Position numbers and translations under genes: made by a program
Source: Rhizobium rhizogenes NBRC 13257
GTDB lineage: Bacteria > Pseudomonadota > Alphaproteobacteria > Rhizobiales > Rhizobiaceae
DNA length: 64,000 nucleotides
Direction of reading: 5' to 3'
Assembly: GCF_000696095.1 (NCBI RefSeq)
Contig: NZ_BAYX01000011.1
Span: forward strand, 248,001 to 312,000
The notes under the pieces: model-generated
Database searches by the model: none
What the model was told of the DNA's origin: nothing
The model's input: the letters and a program-made list of their open reading frames with translations, nothing else
Part shown: positions 1-7,387 of the stretch, in pieces
Layout: each line of letters starts with the position of its first letter
How positions within the stretch are numbered: the first letter of the stretch is position 1

Positions 1-142
1 GATCCGCGCGCAGCGACAGGCGATCGAGATAGGGGCCATAGCCGAAGAATTCGGTCGCATCACTCGCAGCGGCCAGCGCCTCCGGCGTCATCTGCTCCGG
101 ATTGCCGGGACCTGTTCCGATGATCGACAGACGCCCGCTCAT
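1..142 (-). CDS. cobJ: Precorrin-3B C17-methyltransferase CobJ, N-terminal fragment
   Basis: This is the first 47 codons of a gene that runs off the left edge of the window. The product starts MSGRLSIIGTGPGNPEQMTP, the glycine-rich beginning of the cobalamin SAM-methyltransferase fold, and continues with FFGYGPYLDRL, typical of CobJ, which methylates C17 and contracts the corrin ring. The ATG overlaps the cobI stop as ATGA (139-142), so translation is probably coupled. It follows cobF, cobG, cobH and cobI in the same direction. The rest of the protein is not visible, so function rests on the N-terminus and on operon context. Confidence 0.9.
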   Translation of the reverse strand, partial: MSGRLSIIGTGPGNPEQMTPEALAAASDATEFFGYGPYLDRLSLRAD

Positions 143-876
143 GGCTTTCCTTCCCAACCAGGAACGAGGATCAGCGAGAAATAGGGGGCTTCGATATCCG
201 CTCGGCTGGCAAGCGGCGTCATCGCGCCGTTCATCATCGTGCCACGCTCGACATAGATGGCCTCATCGAGCCGTCCAGCCGTCTCGAGCGCACGACGGAT
301 TTTCGGCAAGTTACGGCCAACCTTCATGATGACGGCCGCCTGGGTATCGCCAAGACGGCGGGCCAGTTCGCCTTCAGCCATCGTGCCCGGAAGCACGGAA
401 AGCACGTCGTCTCCCTGCACCATCGGCAGCCCGGCGAGCGACCAGCAGCCGGACATGGCCGTCACGCCCGGAATGACTTCCGTCGGAAAACGATCAGCAA
501 GACGCACATGCAGATGCATGTAGGAGCCATAGAAAAGCGGGTCGCCCTCGCTGAGCACCGCGACGGTTTTCCCGTCCCTCAGATGCGCCGCAACGATTTC
601 GGCCGAGGCATCGTAGAAAGTGGTGATCTGGCGATTGTATTCCGGCGTGTCCTTGCCGATTTCCGTCGTCACGGGATAGTAGAGCGGCAGCAGTGTCACG
701 TCTGCTCGCAGCAGATCCTCGACGATCGCGCGGCCATTGCCGCTCCGCCCCTGCTTGGCGAAATAGGCGACGACATCAGCCGCCTCCAATGCCTTCACAG
801 CCTTGACGGTCAAGAGATCCGGATCGCCGGGGCCGGTGCCGACGCCGATCAGCCGGCCGGTGGAATGCGCGTTCAT
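139..876 (-). CDS. cobI: Precorrin-2 C20-methyltransferase CobI
   Basis: A 245-residue protein of normal CobI length. It is a cytoplasmic SAM-dependent methyltransferase that adds the C20 methyl group to precorrin-2, an early step of aerobic cobalamin synthesis. The SAM-binding start GVGTGPGDPDLLTVKAVKAL lies at about residues 11-30, and an SEGDPLFYGSY segment carries the second conserved motif of this superfamily. Its start overlaps the cobH stop by four bases, and its stop overlaps the cobJ start. The close overlap places it in one transcription unit with its neighbours. Confidence 0.95.
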   Translation of the reverse strand: MNAHSTGRLIGVGTGPGDPDLLTVKAVKALEAADVVAYFAKQGRSGNGRAIVEDLLRADVTLLPLYYPVTTEIGKDTPEYNRQITTFYDASAEIVAAHLRDGKTVAVLSEGDPLFYGSYMHLHVRLADRFPTEVIPGVTAMSGCWSLAGLPMVQGDDVLSVLPGTMAEGELARRLGDTQAAVIMKVGRNLPKIRRALETAGRLDEAIYVERGTMMNGAMTPLASRADIEAPYFSLILVPGWEGKP

Positions 877-1505
877 AGGCCGGGCCTCGCCAATGCATTG
901 AGGGCGGCCGCGGTAATAGCGCTGCCGCCAAGCCGGCCACGGACGATGGCATAGGGAACGCCATAGGAATTTTCAGCCAGCGCGTCCTTGGATTCCGCAG
1001 CGCCTACGAAGCCGACAGGCATACCGATGATGGCAGCCGGCTTCGGCGCGCCGTCGCGCAGCATTTCAAGCAGGTGGAACAGCGCCGTCGGCGCGTTGCC
1101 GATGGCGACGACGGAGCCGGCCAGACGATCGCCCCAAAGATGCATCGCGGCAGCCGAGCGGGTGTTACCGGTCGTCTTCGCCAGCTCCGGCGTGCGCGGA
1201 TCATGCAGCGTGCAGATCACCTCGTTGGCCGCCGGCAAGCGAGCGCGGGTGACGCCGTGTGCAACCATCTCGGCATCGCAGAAGATCGGCGCGCCACGCG
1301 AGAGGGCTCCGCGTGCGGCGGCGACGAAATCGGCTGAGAAGACGAACTGCTCGGATGCCTCGACCAGGCCGCAGGCATGGATCATGCGAACGGCGACATC
1401 AGCCTCCGCTTCTGAAAAGCGCGACAGATCAGCCTCGCTGCGGATAATCGCGAAGGAGCGCTCGTAGATCGCATTCCCCTCGCGGATATAATCATAGTCT
1501 GGCAT
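873..1505 (-). CDS. cobH: Precorrin-8X methylmutase CobH
   Basis: A 210-residue protein with the full length of CobH, which moves a methyl group from C11 to C12 of precorrin-8X to give hydrogenobyrinate. The catalytic histidine of the family is visible as His43 in the segment MIHACG. The glycine-rich GMPVGFVGAAESK stretch near residue 165 is also typical. The ATG lies two bases after the cobG TAG, and the stop overlaps the cobI start, so the gene is embedded in the cob operon. No other assignment is plausible. Confidence 0.96.
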   Translation of the reverse strand: MPDYDYIREGNAIYERSFAIIRSEADLSRFSEAEADVAVRMIHACGLVEASEQFVFSADFVAAARGALSRGAPIFCDAEMVAHGVTRARLPAANEVICTLHDPRTPELAKTTGNTRSAAAMHLWGDRLAGSVVAIGNAPTALFHLLEMLRDGAPKPAAIIGMPVGFVGAAESKDALAENSYGVPYAIVRGRLGGSAITAAALNALARPGL

Positions 1506-1507
1506 TC

Positions 1508-2920
1508 CTACCCCTGTCGTAGTGCTGTAACGACCGCATCGGCGCCAAGCCGTGTAAGACAGTCCTCCGCCGATTCGCCAGCACCTCTATTATTCCGTAC
1601 CAGCCGGTTCATCCGCGCGAGTACCGATTTCAGCTCTTGTTTTCCGATGTAGGCCACGGGCTCGCTCGATGCCGACCCATTTACGACAATCCCGTAGCCC
1701 GTTGGCGCACCGACAATGGTGAGTGCTGCCTTGCCCGGATGGGCGCAGCCTTTGCGGCAGCCGGAGAGATGCACGGTCAGCGACCCGTCGAGCAAATCCG
1801 GTGCCTTGTCGAGCACATCCGCAGCCGCCAATTTCGTGGGATAGAAGGCGGAAGCACAGGCGCCCGCCCCGGAACAGACGTCTATTTGGTTCGACGGATC
1901 ATCCGCGCGCGTTCGAAAGCCATGCTTGGTCGCTATCAGCTGAATATCCTGAGCCGCTCGGCCATCAAGGCCTAGCACCAGCAGGGCATGCTCCGGCGCG
2001 GTCCGTATTTCATTCGCTCCGGCAACTTCAGCAATGTCGAGGAAGTCCAGAATATCTCTGGCATGGATCTGTCCGAAGGATGGGCGGAGACCAAGAACAA
2101 GGCTGTTGTCGCGGAGATGATGAATGCCGATCGGCGAAACATGATGGGCGGCGATGCTAGATGCACGATTAGGCATCGAAGGGAACCTCGCCCGCAGGCT
2201 GGCCGCGTCGAGATCGCGGCCGCGTGCGTTCGGCCCAAGACGTGCCAGCGTTTTCAGGAGCTCGATAACTGTCGTTACGGATTGCTCAGCAGACAGAGAT
2301 GCAAGAACCTTCGCTGTCTGCGCCGTTCCGCCTACTGCGAGGCTCCATGCGATAAAATCGCCGTCAGCTCTTGTGGCCGTCAACCTTATATCCGCCGACA
2401 TCGCATCCAGCGTCAGTCTCCCGCCGCCATCAATGATGATGGTTAGCTTGGGAGCCAATACTGGTTGAGGATCGAGCGCTGCGATCGCCTGACGAAGCCG
2501 CATGGCCATGTCTCGCGCATCGGCGACCTCCAGCGGGTCCAGCCCGCTGAGCGGCGGGACCTCGATGGCAACACCACTCTCCGGCACAATACCGGCACGA
2601 TCGATGTCCGCCGCGAGACCGGCCATGCTGTCGGCAGTCATGCCGCGCAGTTGAAGATTGCCGCGCGCCGTGATCTCGATCAGTCCGTTGCCATGGTTCG
2701 CAGCCGCCTCGGCGAGTGCACGAAATTGTGCGATGGTCAGGCCCGGCATTGTCGGGCGCAGGCGCACAAGCAACCCGTCGCCGGTCACCATGGGGGCGCT
2801 GAGCGATGGGCAGGCGCCACGGGCCATCGACGGTGCATCCGGAGCACAGGCAAGGGTATCGGCCGCCTGTCGTGAGGCGACGTCGTGCCTTTCCATCCTG
2901 TACCTGTCGGCCACCGCCAT
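1508..2920 (-). CDS. cobG: Precorrin-3B synthase CobG
   Basis: A 470-residue protein of the sulfite/nitrite-reductase-like family that uses oxygen to hydroxylate precorrin-3A. Its presence marks the aerobic cobalamin route. The [4Fe-4S] ligands are visible as Cys349 and Cys355 (CSGAGAC) and Cys388 and Cys392 (GCRKGC). I chose ATG at 2920 because AAGGG lies seven bases upstream. A longer reading from a GTG at 2989 would add 23 residues, but it lacks a convincing ribosome-binding site and the extension does not look like the family. It lies between cobF and cobH in one operon. Confidence 0.94.
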   Translation of the reverse strand: MAVADRYRMERHDVASRQAADTLACAPDAPSMARGACPSLSAPMVTGDGLLVRLRPTMPGLTIAQFRALAEAAANHGNGLIEITARGNLQLRGMTADSMAGLAADIDRAGIVPESGVAIEVPPLSGLDPLEVADARDMAMRLRQAIAALDPQPVLAPKLTIIIDGGGRLTLDAMSADIRLTATRADGDFIAWSLAVGGTAQTAKVLASLSAEQSVTTVIELLKTLARLGPNARGRDLDAASLRARFPSMPNRASSIAAHHVSPIGIHHLRDNSLVLGLRPSFGQIHARDILDFLDIAEVAGANEIRTAPEHALLVLGLDGRAAQDIQLIATKHGFRTRADDPSNQIDVCSGAGACASAFYPTKLAAADVLDKAPDLLDGSLTVHLSGCRKGCAHPGKAALTIVGAPTGYGIVVNGSASSEPVAYIGKQELKSVLARMNRLVRNNRGAGESAEDCLTRLGADAVVTALRQG

Positions 2921-2995
2921 GAGACAACCCTTATGAAGGTCATGTCCTGACATAATCCGCATCGGCGGGCAAATAATTTGGCGGTTCACCCCGTC

Positions 2996-3772
2996 TCATG
3001 CCTGATCATCGAAGTCCTGGCCCTTACGGAGCAGATAGATATCCATGATCCAGCCATGCCTTGCCCGCGCTTCCGCCCGGGTTGCGACGATACGATCCGA
3101 CACATCGGCGAGCCGGCCGGCAATGGTGATTTCATCTTCGGTACCGAGATAGGCGCCCCAATAGATATAGGCATCGGGATCGTCGATCTTGCTGAAGGCC
3201 TGCTCGCCGTCCAGCATGACGACGGCGGTTTCGACCATGCCCGGAAAGCTTTCCGCCAGCCGGCGGCCGGTGGTGATCTGCACCGGTTTTCCAACGAGAT
3301 TGAGCGGAATGCGATGGCTCGCCGTCAGCGCCTGGATGCTGGTGATGCCAGGAATGACGCTATAGTCGAGGGCAATGCGCTTGCGCGCGCTAACCCGTTC
3401 GATGATGCGGATCGTGCTGTCATAAAGGCTCGGATCGCCCCAGACCAGGAAGGCGGCACTGCCGTTCTCCGGGATATGCTCCTGGAACAGCCGCTCATAG
3501 GTTGCCGAAAGCTCCGCATGCCAATCATCGACGCTCTGGACATAGCTGCGATCCGTCGTCTGGCGCACCGGCACGGCATAGTCGACGACGCGAATGGTCT
3601 CCTTCGTGACATAGCGCTGGCAAATCTCCCTGCGCACCTCGGCAAGCTCTGCCTTGGCCGCACCCTTGCTGGGGATGAAGATGACGTCGACCTTGTTCAG
3701 TGTATTGATCGCCTGCACCGTCAGGTGCTCGGGATTTCCCGTTCCGATACCGACGATATAAATGTGCCGCAT
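2996..3772 (-). CDS. cobF: Precorrin-6A synthase (deacetylating) CobF
   Basis: A 258-residue member of the cobalamin methyltransferase superfamily. CobF adds the C1 methyl group and releases acetate in the aerobic pathway. The N-terminal SAM loop IVGIGTGNPEHLTVQAINTL and the later FLVWGDPSLYDSTIRI motif are clear. ATG at 3772 is preferred because GAGGG lies just upstream at normal spacing; a GTG two codons earlier is possible. It is the first visible gene of the cob operon, with 74 bases before the next gene. I saw no cobalamin riboswitch in that gap, so control is not apparent from the sequence. Confidence 0.94.
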   Translation of the reverse strand: MRHIYIVGIGTGNPEHLTVQAINTLNKVDVIFIPSKGAAKAELAEVRREICQRYVTKETIRVVDYAVPVRQTTDRSYVQSVDDWHAELSATYERLFQEHIPENGSAAFLVWGDPSLYDSTIRIIERVSARKRIALDYSVIPGITSIQALTASHRIPLNLVGKPVQITTGRRLAESFPGMVETAVVMLDGEQAFSKIDDPDAYIYWGAYLGTEDEITIAGRLADVSDRIVATRAEARARHGWIMDIYLLRKGQDFDDQA

Positions 3773-3846
3773 GTCCACGCCCTCGTTCCATGGGCTGTGT
3801 GCCGGAAGCGGGGGGTTATTTCAAGTGTGGCGATGGAGCCCAAGCC

Positions 3847-4611
3847 TCACGCGCAAGAGAGAACTTTGTGTTCCCCGACCATTGCGTAACGCCAGCGCCC
3901 AGAATGGATTTCCTTCGGCAAGGTCCGATCCAGATAACTCCGCAACTTAGTCAATGTTGCTGGTTGGTCTGAAAACGTCGTCAGGAACAGTTTATTCTGA
4001 AAGATCAGAAATGGAGCCAAGCGACGATTGGCGACCTCCATGTATTTGTAAAAACCCTCGGTCACGGTCGGCCAGTGCACTCCCAGAAAATCATCCAAAA
4101 GCACAATGCCGCCGGAAACAAGGAGTTCCTGAGCGATCGCCATGTCGTTGACGACATGCGCAACCGTGTGTCCGCCGTCCACGGACATCAATCTCACGCC
4201 CTCCGTGCCAAGCCGCGCGCGCGCCGTTGCCGGGGTGAGAGACATGCTGTCAGCCGAAATTGCAGTAATACGCGGTTCAAGCTCCGGGAAGAAATTCTGC
4301 AGATGCTGCTCGAAAATCGTGAGTGAGCCCTTGCCGCTATGATCAAGGTTCTTTTGCTGATCCTCGAAAAGGTCGACGGCAACACAATGCTCGGTATCTC
4401 TCGACGCTGCCGCAAGCAGGAAGAATAGCTTACCATGGTGGACGCCGATCTCGAGAATGTCGCCCTCCACCTTGTCGGCCTCGTGAAGCTCGCGAACAAA
4501 CTTCAGAATATGCGGAATTCTATCGCCGACCCATCCATGAACATCCTTCCAGATTAGTCTGAGTGCTGCATCCAAGACATCAGTCTGGCCATCACTAGCC
4601 GTTATCAACAT
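3847..4611 (-). CDS. Class I SAM-dependent methyltransferase, orphan
   Basis: A 254-residue protein with a Rossmann methyltransferase core: motif I LEIGVHHG at residues 53-60, an acidic VDGGHTVAHV segment and a GGIVLLDDF segment. The VDGGH...LLDDF pair resembles metal-dependent methyltransferases of the TylF/CmcI or Methyltransf_24 type. The substrate is unknown; relatives act on sugars, glycans or small metabolites. The start follows GGGGGA at six bases spacing. The gene and its 330-base upstream region look lower in G+C than the flanking cob and dehydrogenase genes, which hints at separate acquisition. No partner gene is next to it. Confidence 0.75.
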   Translation of the reverse strand: MLITASDGQTDVLDAALRLIWKDVHGWVGDRIPHILKFVRELHEADKVEGDILEIGVHHGKLFFLLAAASRDTEHCVAVDLFEDQQKNLDHSGKGSLTIFEQHLQNFFPELEPRITAISADSMSLTPATARARLGTEGVRLMSVDGGHTVAHVVNDMAIAQELLVSGGIVLLDDFLGVHWPTVTEGFYKYMEVANRRLAPFLIFQNKLFLTTFSDQPATLTKLRSYLDRTLPKEIHSGRWRYAMVGEHKVLSCA

Positions 4612-4941
4612 GTATCATCCCCCACACGGGTTCGTACAAACCGCCCGATTTGCACAAACCATTCTTGTCGAGCATCATCGTTTCAGAGTGACGATTGACA
4701 CAGCGACGGAGATGTCAATATCGCGATAGCTTGGCAATGGCGCCAGCCGGAAACCGTCCAATCTATACGCATTCCGAACGTATATTTATCAAATTACCTT
4801 GAGTAGTTTCGTCACAATTAATGTATATCCTGCCTTATTATTCAATATTTCCGAGCGCCTCGCCTTTATTATCGGACCTCACTCATCGCCTCGTTTGGAG
4901 CAGTTATCCGATCGCCGCGGCGATCGCTTGCCGGACGAAAC
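4612..4941. other. AT-rich intergenic region, no gene seen
   Basis: This 330-base stretch lies upstream of the methyltransferase gene and downstream of the FAD dehydrogenase gene, both on the minus strand. It is clearly richer in A and T than its surroundings between about 4770 and 4870. The only short open frames have rhizobially unusual composition and no ribosome-binding site. It presumably holds the methyltransferase promoter, but I could not fix a convincing -35/-10 pair. An 18-base GC-rich palindrome sits at 4909-4926, just after the dehydrogenase stop. Confidence 0.5.
4909..4926. repeat. 18-bp perfect GC-rich palindrome after the dehydrogenase gene
   Basis: CGATCGCCGCGGCGATCG reads the same on both strands and lies 15 bases beyond the stop of the FAD dehydrogenase gene. 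It could form a hairpin in the transcript and help end transcription, but no T-run follows on the minus strand and the palindrome has no loop. Its function is uncertain. Confidence 0.3.
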
Positions 4942-6603
4942 TCAAGGCCCAAGCCGGGCAACGGAGCGTCCCGCGGCGCGGCCGGAAAAGAGGCAACCAC
5001 CCAGGAAAGTTCCCTCCAGCGCGCGATAGCCGTGCATGCCACCGCCGCCAAAGCCAGCGGCCTCCCCGACCGCATAAAGGCCGGGAATAATGTCGCCGCG
5101 ACCATCGAAAACGCGGGCGTCGAGATCGGTTTCCAGACCTCCCAGGGTCTTGCGGGTGAGAATATTGAGACGTACCGCGATCAGCGGACCGTGGGCGGGA
5201 TCCAGGATCGGATGCGGCTTGGCGGTGCGCCCGATCTTGTCGCCCAGATAGCCGCGGGAATTGTAAATGCCCATGATCTGGGCATCCTTGGAAAAGCGGT
5301 TCGCGATCTGTCCATCGCGGGCGCGGATCTCGCGATCTATCTTTTCCAGCTGCAGCAGTTCCGATTTCGCAAGGCGGTTCATGCCGGCCACGAGATCCGG
5401 CAAGTTGTTGGCAACCACGAAGTCCTCGCCGTGCTGCTTGAACGCCTCTACCGGTGCGGGCGCCGTCTTGCCGAGGGCCCGGCGTATCACCAGATTCCAA
5501 CTCTTGCCGGTAAAATCCGGGTTCTGCTCGGATCCGGAAAGAGCGAATTCCTTGCGGATGATGCTCTGGTTCAGGATGAACCAGCTATAATCATAGCCGG
5601 TAGACATGATGTGCTGCAGACTGGTCAGGGTGTCGTAGCCGGGATAGTTGGGCTGGGGTAGCCTGTTGCCTTTGGCGTCAAACCACATCGACGATGGGCC
5701 GGGGAGAATTCTGATCCCGTGGTTCGGCCAGATCGGCGCCCAGTTCTTGAGGCCTTCGGTATAGTGCCACATCCGGTCTCTGTTGATGAGACGGCCACCA
5801 GCTTCCTCGGCAATTCCGATCATTCTGCCGTCGACATGTTTCGGAACGCCCGAGACCATCGTCTGCGGCGGCTTACCCAATCTCTCCGGCCAGTTTTGGC
5901 GCACGAGGTCGAGATTGCCGCCGATGCCGCCCGACGCCACAACGACGGCAGCACCGGTCAGTTCGAAATCGCCCACTTCCACGCGGGAGGTTTCGACGCC
6001 ACGACTTGCATCACTGCTCTCCAGGATAGCCCCGGAAACGCCCGTGACTGCGCCATTGACGACAACGAGCCTGTCGACGCGATGCCGCCATAAAAAGCGG
6101 ATCAGGCCCTTCTCCTCAGCTGCTCGCGCACGCCGCTCGAACGGTTCGACGACGCCGGGTCCCGTTCCCCATGTGATATGAAAACGCGGAACGGAATTGC
6201 CGTGGGAGGTCGCAGCGCCCCCGCCACGCTCCGCCCATCCGACGATCGGAAAGATGCGATGGCCCATGGCGCGCAGCCAGCTGCGCTTTTCGCCGGCCGC
6301 GAAGTCGACATAGGCTTCCGCCCAGCGCCTTGGCCAATAGTCCTCGTTGCGATCGAATCCTGCCGTGCCCTGCCAATCCCGCCATGCGAGATCGCGCGAA
6401 TCCTTGATGCCGAGCCGTCGCTGCTCCGGTGAATCGACGAGAAACAATCCCCCCAGCGACCAAAAAGCCTGTCCGCCGAAATTCTGTTCCGGCTCCTGAT
6501 CCACGACGATCACCTTGCGGCCGGCATCCGCAAGCTCCGTCGCGGCAACGAGACCCGACAGGCCGGCTCCCACAACAATGGCATCGGCAGACAATTTTTC
6601 CAT
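4942..6603 (-). CDS. FAD-binding dehydrogenase (KstD/fumarate-reductase-like flavoprotein)
   Basis: A 553-residue soluble flavoprotein. The N-terminal dinucleotide-binding motif GAGLSGLVAATELADAG lies at about residues 12-28, followed by an acidic strand end VVDQEP, and a C-terminal GLYAVGEAAGFGGGGMHGY closes the FAD site. This is the succinate-dehydrogenase/3-ketosteroid-dehydrogenase flavoprotein superfamily, close to the group annotated as putative FAD-binding dehydrogenase. No signal peptide or haem motif is present, so it is probably cytoplasmic. GGGAGG precedes the ATG at good spacing. It stands alone between the methyltransferase and putR; its substrate cannot be read from context. Confidence 0.8.
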   Translation of the reverse strand: MEKLSADAIVVGAGLSGLVAATELADAGRKVIVVDQEPEQNFGGQAFWSLGGLFLVDSPEQRRLGIKDSRDLAWRDWQGTAGFDRNEDYWPRRWAEAYVDFAAGEKRSWLRAMGHRIFPIVGWAERGGGAATSHGNSVPRFHITWGTGPGVVEPFERRARAAEEKGLIRFLWRHRVDRLVVVNGAVTGVSGAILESSDASRGVETSRVEVGDFELTGAAVVVASGGIGGNLDLVRQNWPERLGKPPQTMVSGVPKHVDGRMIGIAEEAGGRLINRDRMWHYTEGLKNWAPIWPNHGIRILPGPSSMWFDAKGNRLPQPNYPGYDTLTSLQHIMSTGYDYSWFILNQSIIRKEFALSGSEQNPDFTGKSWNLVIRRALGKTAPAPVEAFKQHGEDFVVANNLPDLVAGMNRLAKSELLQLEKIDREIRARDGQIANRFSKDAQIMGIYNSRGYLGDKIGRTAKPHPILDPAHGPLIAVRLNILTRKTLGGLETDLDARVFDGRGDIIPGLYAVGEAAGFGGGGMHGYRALEGTFLGGCLFSGRAAGRSVARLGP

Positions 6604-6736
6604 CGCATCCTCCCAAAACGCGAATTTCTCTTACTATAGTTGTATCGTGGCGAGAACTCCGCGAAAGCAAGATCGATGGCAGCCAAGCCGGTATGTTCGA
6701 TTAAAGTAGGGTGTTCCCACAGATAATCGCCGCGCT

Positions 6737-7198
6737 TTAGGACCAGCTTTCCTTGACCGCCTGCATGACGACATTGGTCGAGGTGCTTGCCACGAATGGC
6801 AGGCTTGAAATCTTTTCGCCGAGCACGATCCGGTATCGGCGGATATCCGATGTCCTGACCTTGAGAAGATAATCGAAGCGGCCAGCGATCATGTGGCACT
6901 CTTCTATTTCCTTGATCTTTTTGACGGCATTGTTGAAGCTGAGCAAAGCCTGCTCGCGCGTATCCGTCAATTTCACCTCGGCAAAGGCGACATGATCGAG
7001 ACCGAACTTGGCGGGGTTCAGAATTGCCTTGAAGCCGTCGATGTAACCTGTGTCGATCAGCTTTTTCAATCTTGCCTGGCAGGGCGTCTTGGAAAGGCCG
7101 ACCCGCTCGGAAAGGTCCGTGATCGACATGCGGCCGTCTTCCACGAGTGCATCGAGGATCTTCTGGTCGAATTGGTCTATTTCACTGGTTTTATTCAT
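6737..7198 (-). CDS. putR: Lrp/AsnC-family activator of proline catabolism PutR
   Basis: A 153-residue Lrp/AsnC-type regulator. An N-terminal winged helix (IDQFDQKILDALVEDGRMSI, then a recognition helix SERVGLSKTPCQARLKKL) is followed by an effector-binding RAM domain. It is transcribed away from putA, exactly as the Agrobacterium putR activator is placed, and that arrangement drives the name. I start at ATG 7198; the open frame continues far upstream into the intergenic region but that extension is implausible. A 17-bp palindrome at 7229-7245, just upstream of the start, is a likely binding site for control of itself and putA. Confidence 0.88.
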   Translation of the reverse strand: MNKTSEIDQFDQKILDALVEDGRMSITDLSERVGLSKTPCQARLKKLIDTGYIDGFKAILNPAKFGLDHVAFAEVKLTDTREQALLSFNNAVKKIKEIEECHMIAGRFDYLLKVRTSDIRRYRIVLGEKISSLPFVASTSTNVVMQAVKESWS

Positions 7199-7228
7199 TT
7201 CTATAGGCAATCCTATTTTAAATCTCGG

Positions 7229-7245
7229 ATATTGAAGTTCAATAT
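7229..7245. promoter_or_regulatory. Palindrome between putR and putA, likely PutR operator
   Basis: ATATTGAA-G-TTCAATAT is a perfect 17-bp inverted repeat, 31 bases upstream of the putR start and about 140 bases upstream of putA. Lrp-family proteins bind AT-rich palindromes of about this size, so assignment to PutR is an inference from symmetry and position. Confidence 0.55.
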
Positions 7246-7387
7246 GACTGCAATTTCGTAAATTCAAGGCAGAATGCCCTTTACGGCTAGGATATAATCT
7301 CTCGAAGCAGTTGGAGCATCCCTCCAGCCAAGCAACAGACGCCTGACAGGCGATCGGCATTTCAGACCATTGCACCTCGAGGTTACC

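Noticed and set aside
3773..3846. Possible cobalamin riboswitch before cobF
   Set aside because: The 74-base gap is too short for the aptamer and contains no B12 box.
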